Source: Clostridia bacterium
GTDB lineage: Bacteria > Bacillota > Clostridia > Christensenellales > Borkfalkiaceae
Length of the DNA stretch: 5,974 bases
Direction of reading: 5' to 3'
Assembly (NCBI GenBank): GCA_029054485.1
Contig: JAIDFD010000076.1
Location: 1 to 5,974 of the forward strand
This document shows positions 4,952-5,974 of this stretch, piece by piece (the first letter of the stretch is position 1; every line of letters starts with the position of its first letter). Under the pieces are notes generated by a model. The model saw nothing but the letters and a program-made list of their open reading frames with translations, was not told where the DNA came from and ran no database searches. Made by a program: the position numbers and the translations under genes.

Positions 4952-5956
4952 ATGAAATATCCTGTAAATATTAAGCATTTGCTGTTGGGCGGAATACTGC
5001 ATCTGGGCGTTTTGGCTTTTGTTTTCGCTTCTGGAATGTTTTTATCGGTTTCTGGCTTGACGGCAATGATTTTGGCAACGTGCGCTCATTTGATTTACTT
5101 GGCGGTTTACTGCTTTTATTATAAAATTGCAAACACGGCAGGCAGGAGAATAAGGACGTTTATTTCACGCATTGCTCCAAGCATAGCTTTGATTGCCATA
5201 TTTGCGGTTTTGGGCGTTATATTCAAAAAAGAAAAGGACGCAAGAAATCTTATTGAGTTCGCATCGCGGATTGTTGCCGGAATTCTATTGGTAAAGCGCA
5301 TAATTAAAAATTACAAGCTTGAAATTTCCGGAAACATAATATTTCCTTCAAAGAAAAAAGCAATTTACAGGCTGTTAAAAGTTCTATACCATATTTTCTT
5401 AATATCCGGCATTGCACTTACGGTTTTTGCAAAGCCTTTTATAGAATTGTATTTTGAAGGCTTCATAATAGCCGGCTGTGTTCTCTGGTTCTGCTACATA
5501 GCGTTCAGCTACTATTGTAACTATTCGTGCGAAATCGACCCCGCATTGCTTGAAGAGGAAGAAGTTGAAGAAGTTGAAGAGAGTGCGGTTGCATATAACG
5601 CACACGGTACGTCAAACTCAAATACCGATGGCGAGAGAACGGTTAACGAGAGCGATGTTTACCGCTGTGTCAGAAAAATCGCCGATAAGTGGTCGTACAG
5701 GGAAGAGCAGATTTCTGCAATGACTCAGGGCTCGATACGTTACAGTGTTTCGGTTGACGTTTCAGGCGACAGGATAAATTATTCTGTCAACGGCAGACTT
5801 TCTTCGGTAAGCAATGCAAGCGAAGCGCAGACCTACGCGCGTAGTAAAATAGAAAAAGCGGCGTTTAACATTAAAGAGGAAACGGGCAGAGAATTGCAGA
5901 AATTAAATCTTCCTCATTCTTATCAAATTAACGTGGATATTGGTTATGTTGAATAA
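4952..5956 (+). CDS. Unrecognised membrane protein with acidic linker and C-terminal alpha/beta domain
   Basis: I do not recognise this 334-aa protein. Residues ~8-30, 33-56, 74-91, 143-160 and 168-188 are hydrophobic and look like membrane helices. A weaker segment (~100-117) between them is flanked by basic residues. An acidic stretch (LLEEEEVEEVEE, ~199-210) and a polar linker rich in Ser, Asn and Thr (~211-233) lead to a soluble domain at ~234-334. That domain reads as helix (DVYRCVRKIADKW), two or more strands (SIRYSVSVDVSG and DRINYSVNGRL), a long helix (~288-318) and a final strand (YQINVDIGYVE). This order vaguely resembles Asp23/Gls24 proteins, without a clear motif. AGAGGAAG (4936-4943) serves as ribosome binding site. 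Expression is probably controlled by the divergent regulator. The gene is more AT-rich than rarA and the other genes to its left. An antisense frame within it looks like a shadow. Confidence 0.8.
   Translation: MKYPVNIKHLLLGGILHLGVLAFVFASGMFLSVSGLTAMILATCAHLIYLAVYCFYYKIANTAGRRIRTFISRIAPSIALIAIFAVLGVIFKKEKDARNLIEFASRIVAGILLVKRIIKNYKLEISGNIIFPSKKKAIYRLLKVLYHIFLISGIALTVFAKPFIELYFEGFIIAGCVLWFCYIAFSYYCNYSCEIDPALLEEEEVEEVEESAVAYNAHGTSNSNTDGERTVNESDVYRCVRKIADKWSYREEQISAMTQGSIRYSVSVDVSGDRINYSVNGRLSSVSNASEAQTYARSKIEKAAFNIKEETGRELQKLNLPHSYQINVDIGYVE
5561..5578 (+). repeat. Two exact copies of a 9-bp unit in the acidic linker
   Basis: GAAGTTGAA occurs twice in tandem (5561-5569, 5570-5578), encoding Glu-Val-Glu twice, flanked by more GAA/GAG codons. 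It lies in the linker between the membrane and soluble domains. Such in-frame units can vary in copy number by slippage, but two copies alone do not show that they do. Confidence 0.5.
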
Positions 5957-5965
5957 ATTTACAAA

Positions 5966-5974
5966 GCGCCCGAC
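5966..5974. repeat. Start of a second copy of the GCGCCCGAC hairpin, cut by the window edge
   Basis: The last nine bases, GCGCCCGAC, equal the outer left arm of the hairpin at 4602-4628. With two preceding A's the match is 11 nt (AAGCGCCCGAC) to the minus-strand reading of that hairpin. They lie 9 nt after the membrane protein stop, where a terminator is expected. The rest of the stem is outside the window. Confidence 0.5.

Noticed and set aside
5399..5605. 68-aa minus-strand frame within the membrane protein gene
   Set aside because: The runs of Phe and Leu come from the antisense of the Glu-rich linker codons. There is no sign of independent coding.

Overview
The window looks like chromosomal DNA of a Firmicute, most likely an uncultured Clostridia member. 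This is inferred from gene content: a tandem-OB single-stranded DNA-binding protein, a polysaccharide deacetylase with the FDCAWG motif typical of clostridial and spore-type enzymes, and RarA. TTG and GTG starts, AT-rich spacers with strong hairpin terminators, and moderate-GC coding sequence fit the same picture. Genus cannot be read from the sequence.

Layout, left to right. (1) Positions 1-1900: the 3' part of a patatin-like phospholipase gene runs with zero gap into rarA (AAA+ ATPase acting at stalled replication forks), closed by a strong intrinsic terminator. (2) Positions 1902-2948: a single-gene unit for a cation diffusion facilitator. It has a clear sigma-A-type promoter, a GC-rich hairpin at the start of the leader, and a 9-bp perfect terminator. 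(3) Positions 2949-4628: a membrane-anchored polysaccharide deacetylase (TTG start) followed 49 nt later by a two-OB-fold SSB-like protein, ending in a 12-bp hairpin that lies between convergent genes and can serve both strands. (4) Positions 4634-5974: a more AT-rich module. A 71-aa Cro/C1-type regulator on the minus strand diverges from an unrecognised 334-aa membrane protein on the plus strand.

The most interesting part is the divergent spacer at 4850-4951. A perfect 16-bp palindrome (ACACTAAATTTAGTGT) fills the spacer between a consensus -35 (TTGACA) and a -10-like TATTTT in front of the membrane protein gene. A second, imperfect copy lies close to the start of the regulator gene. This is what a self-contained repressor/operator/target switch would look like. 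The target has a membrane domain, an acidic linker and a C-terminal alpha/beta domain whose order of elements vaguely recalls Asp23/Gls24 proteins. The last nine bases of the window repeat the arm of the hairpin at 4602-4628, so the module may be bracketed by two copies of the same hairpin.

The remaining genes are housekeeping or common accessory functions. No tRNA, rRNA, CRISPR array, transposase or integrase was found, and no gene-free stretch exceeds 300 bases.
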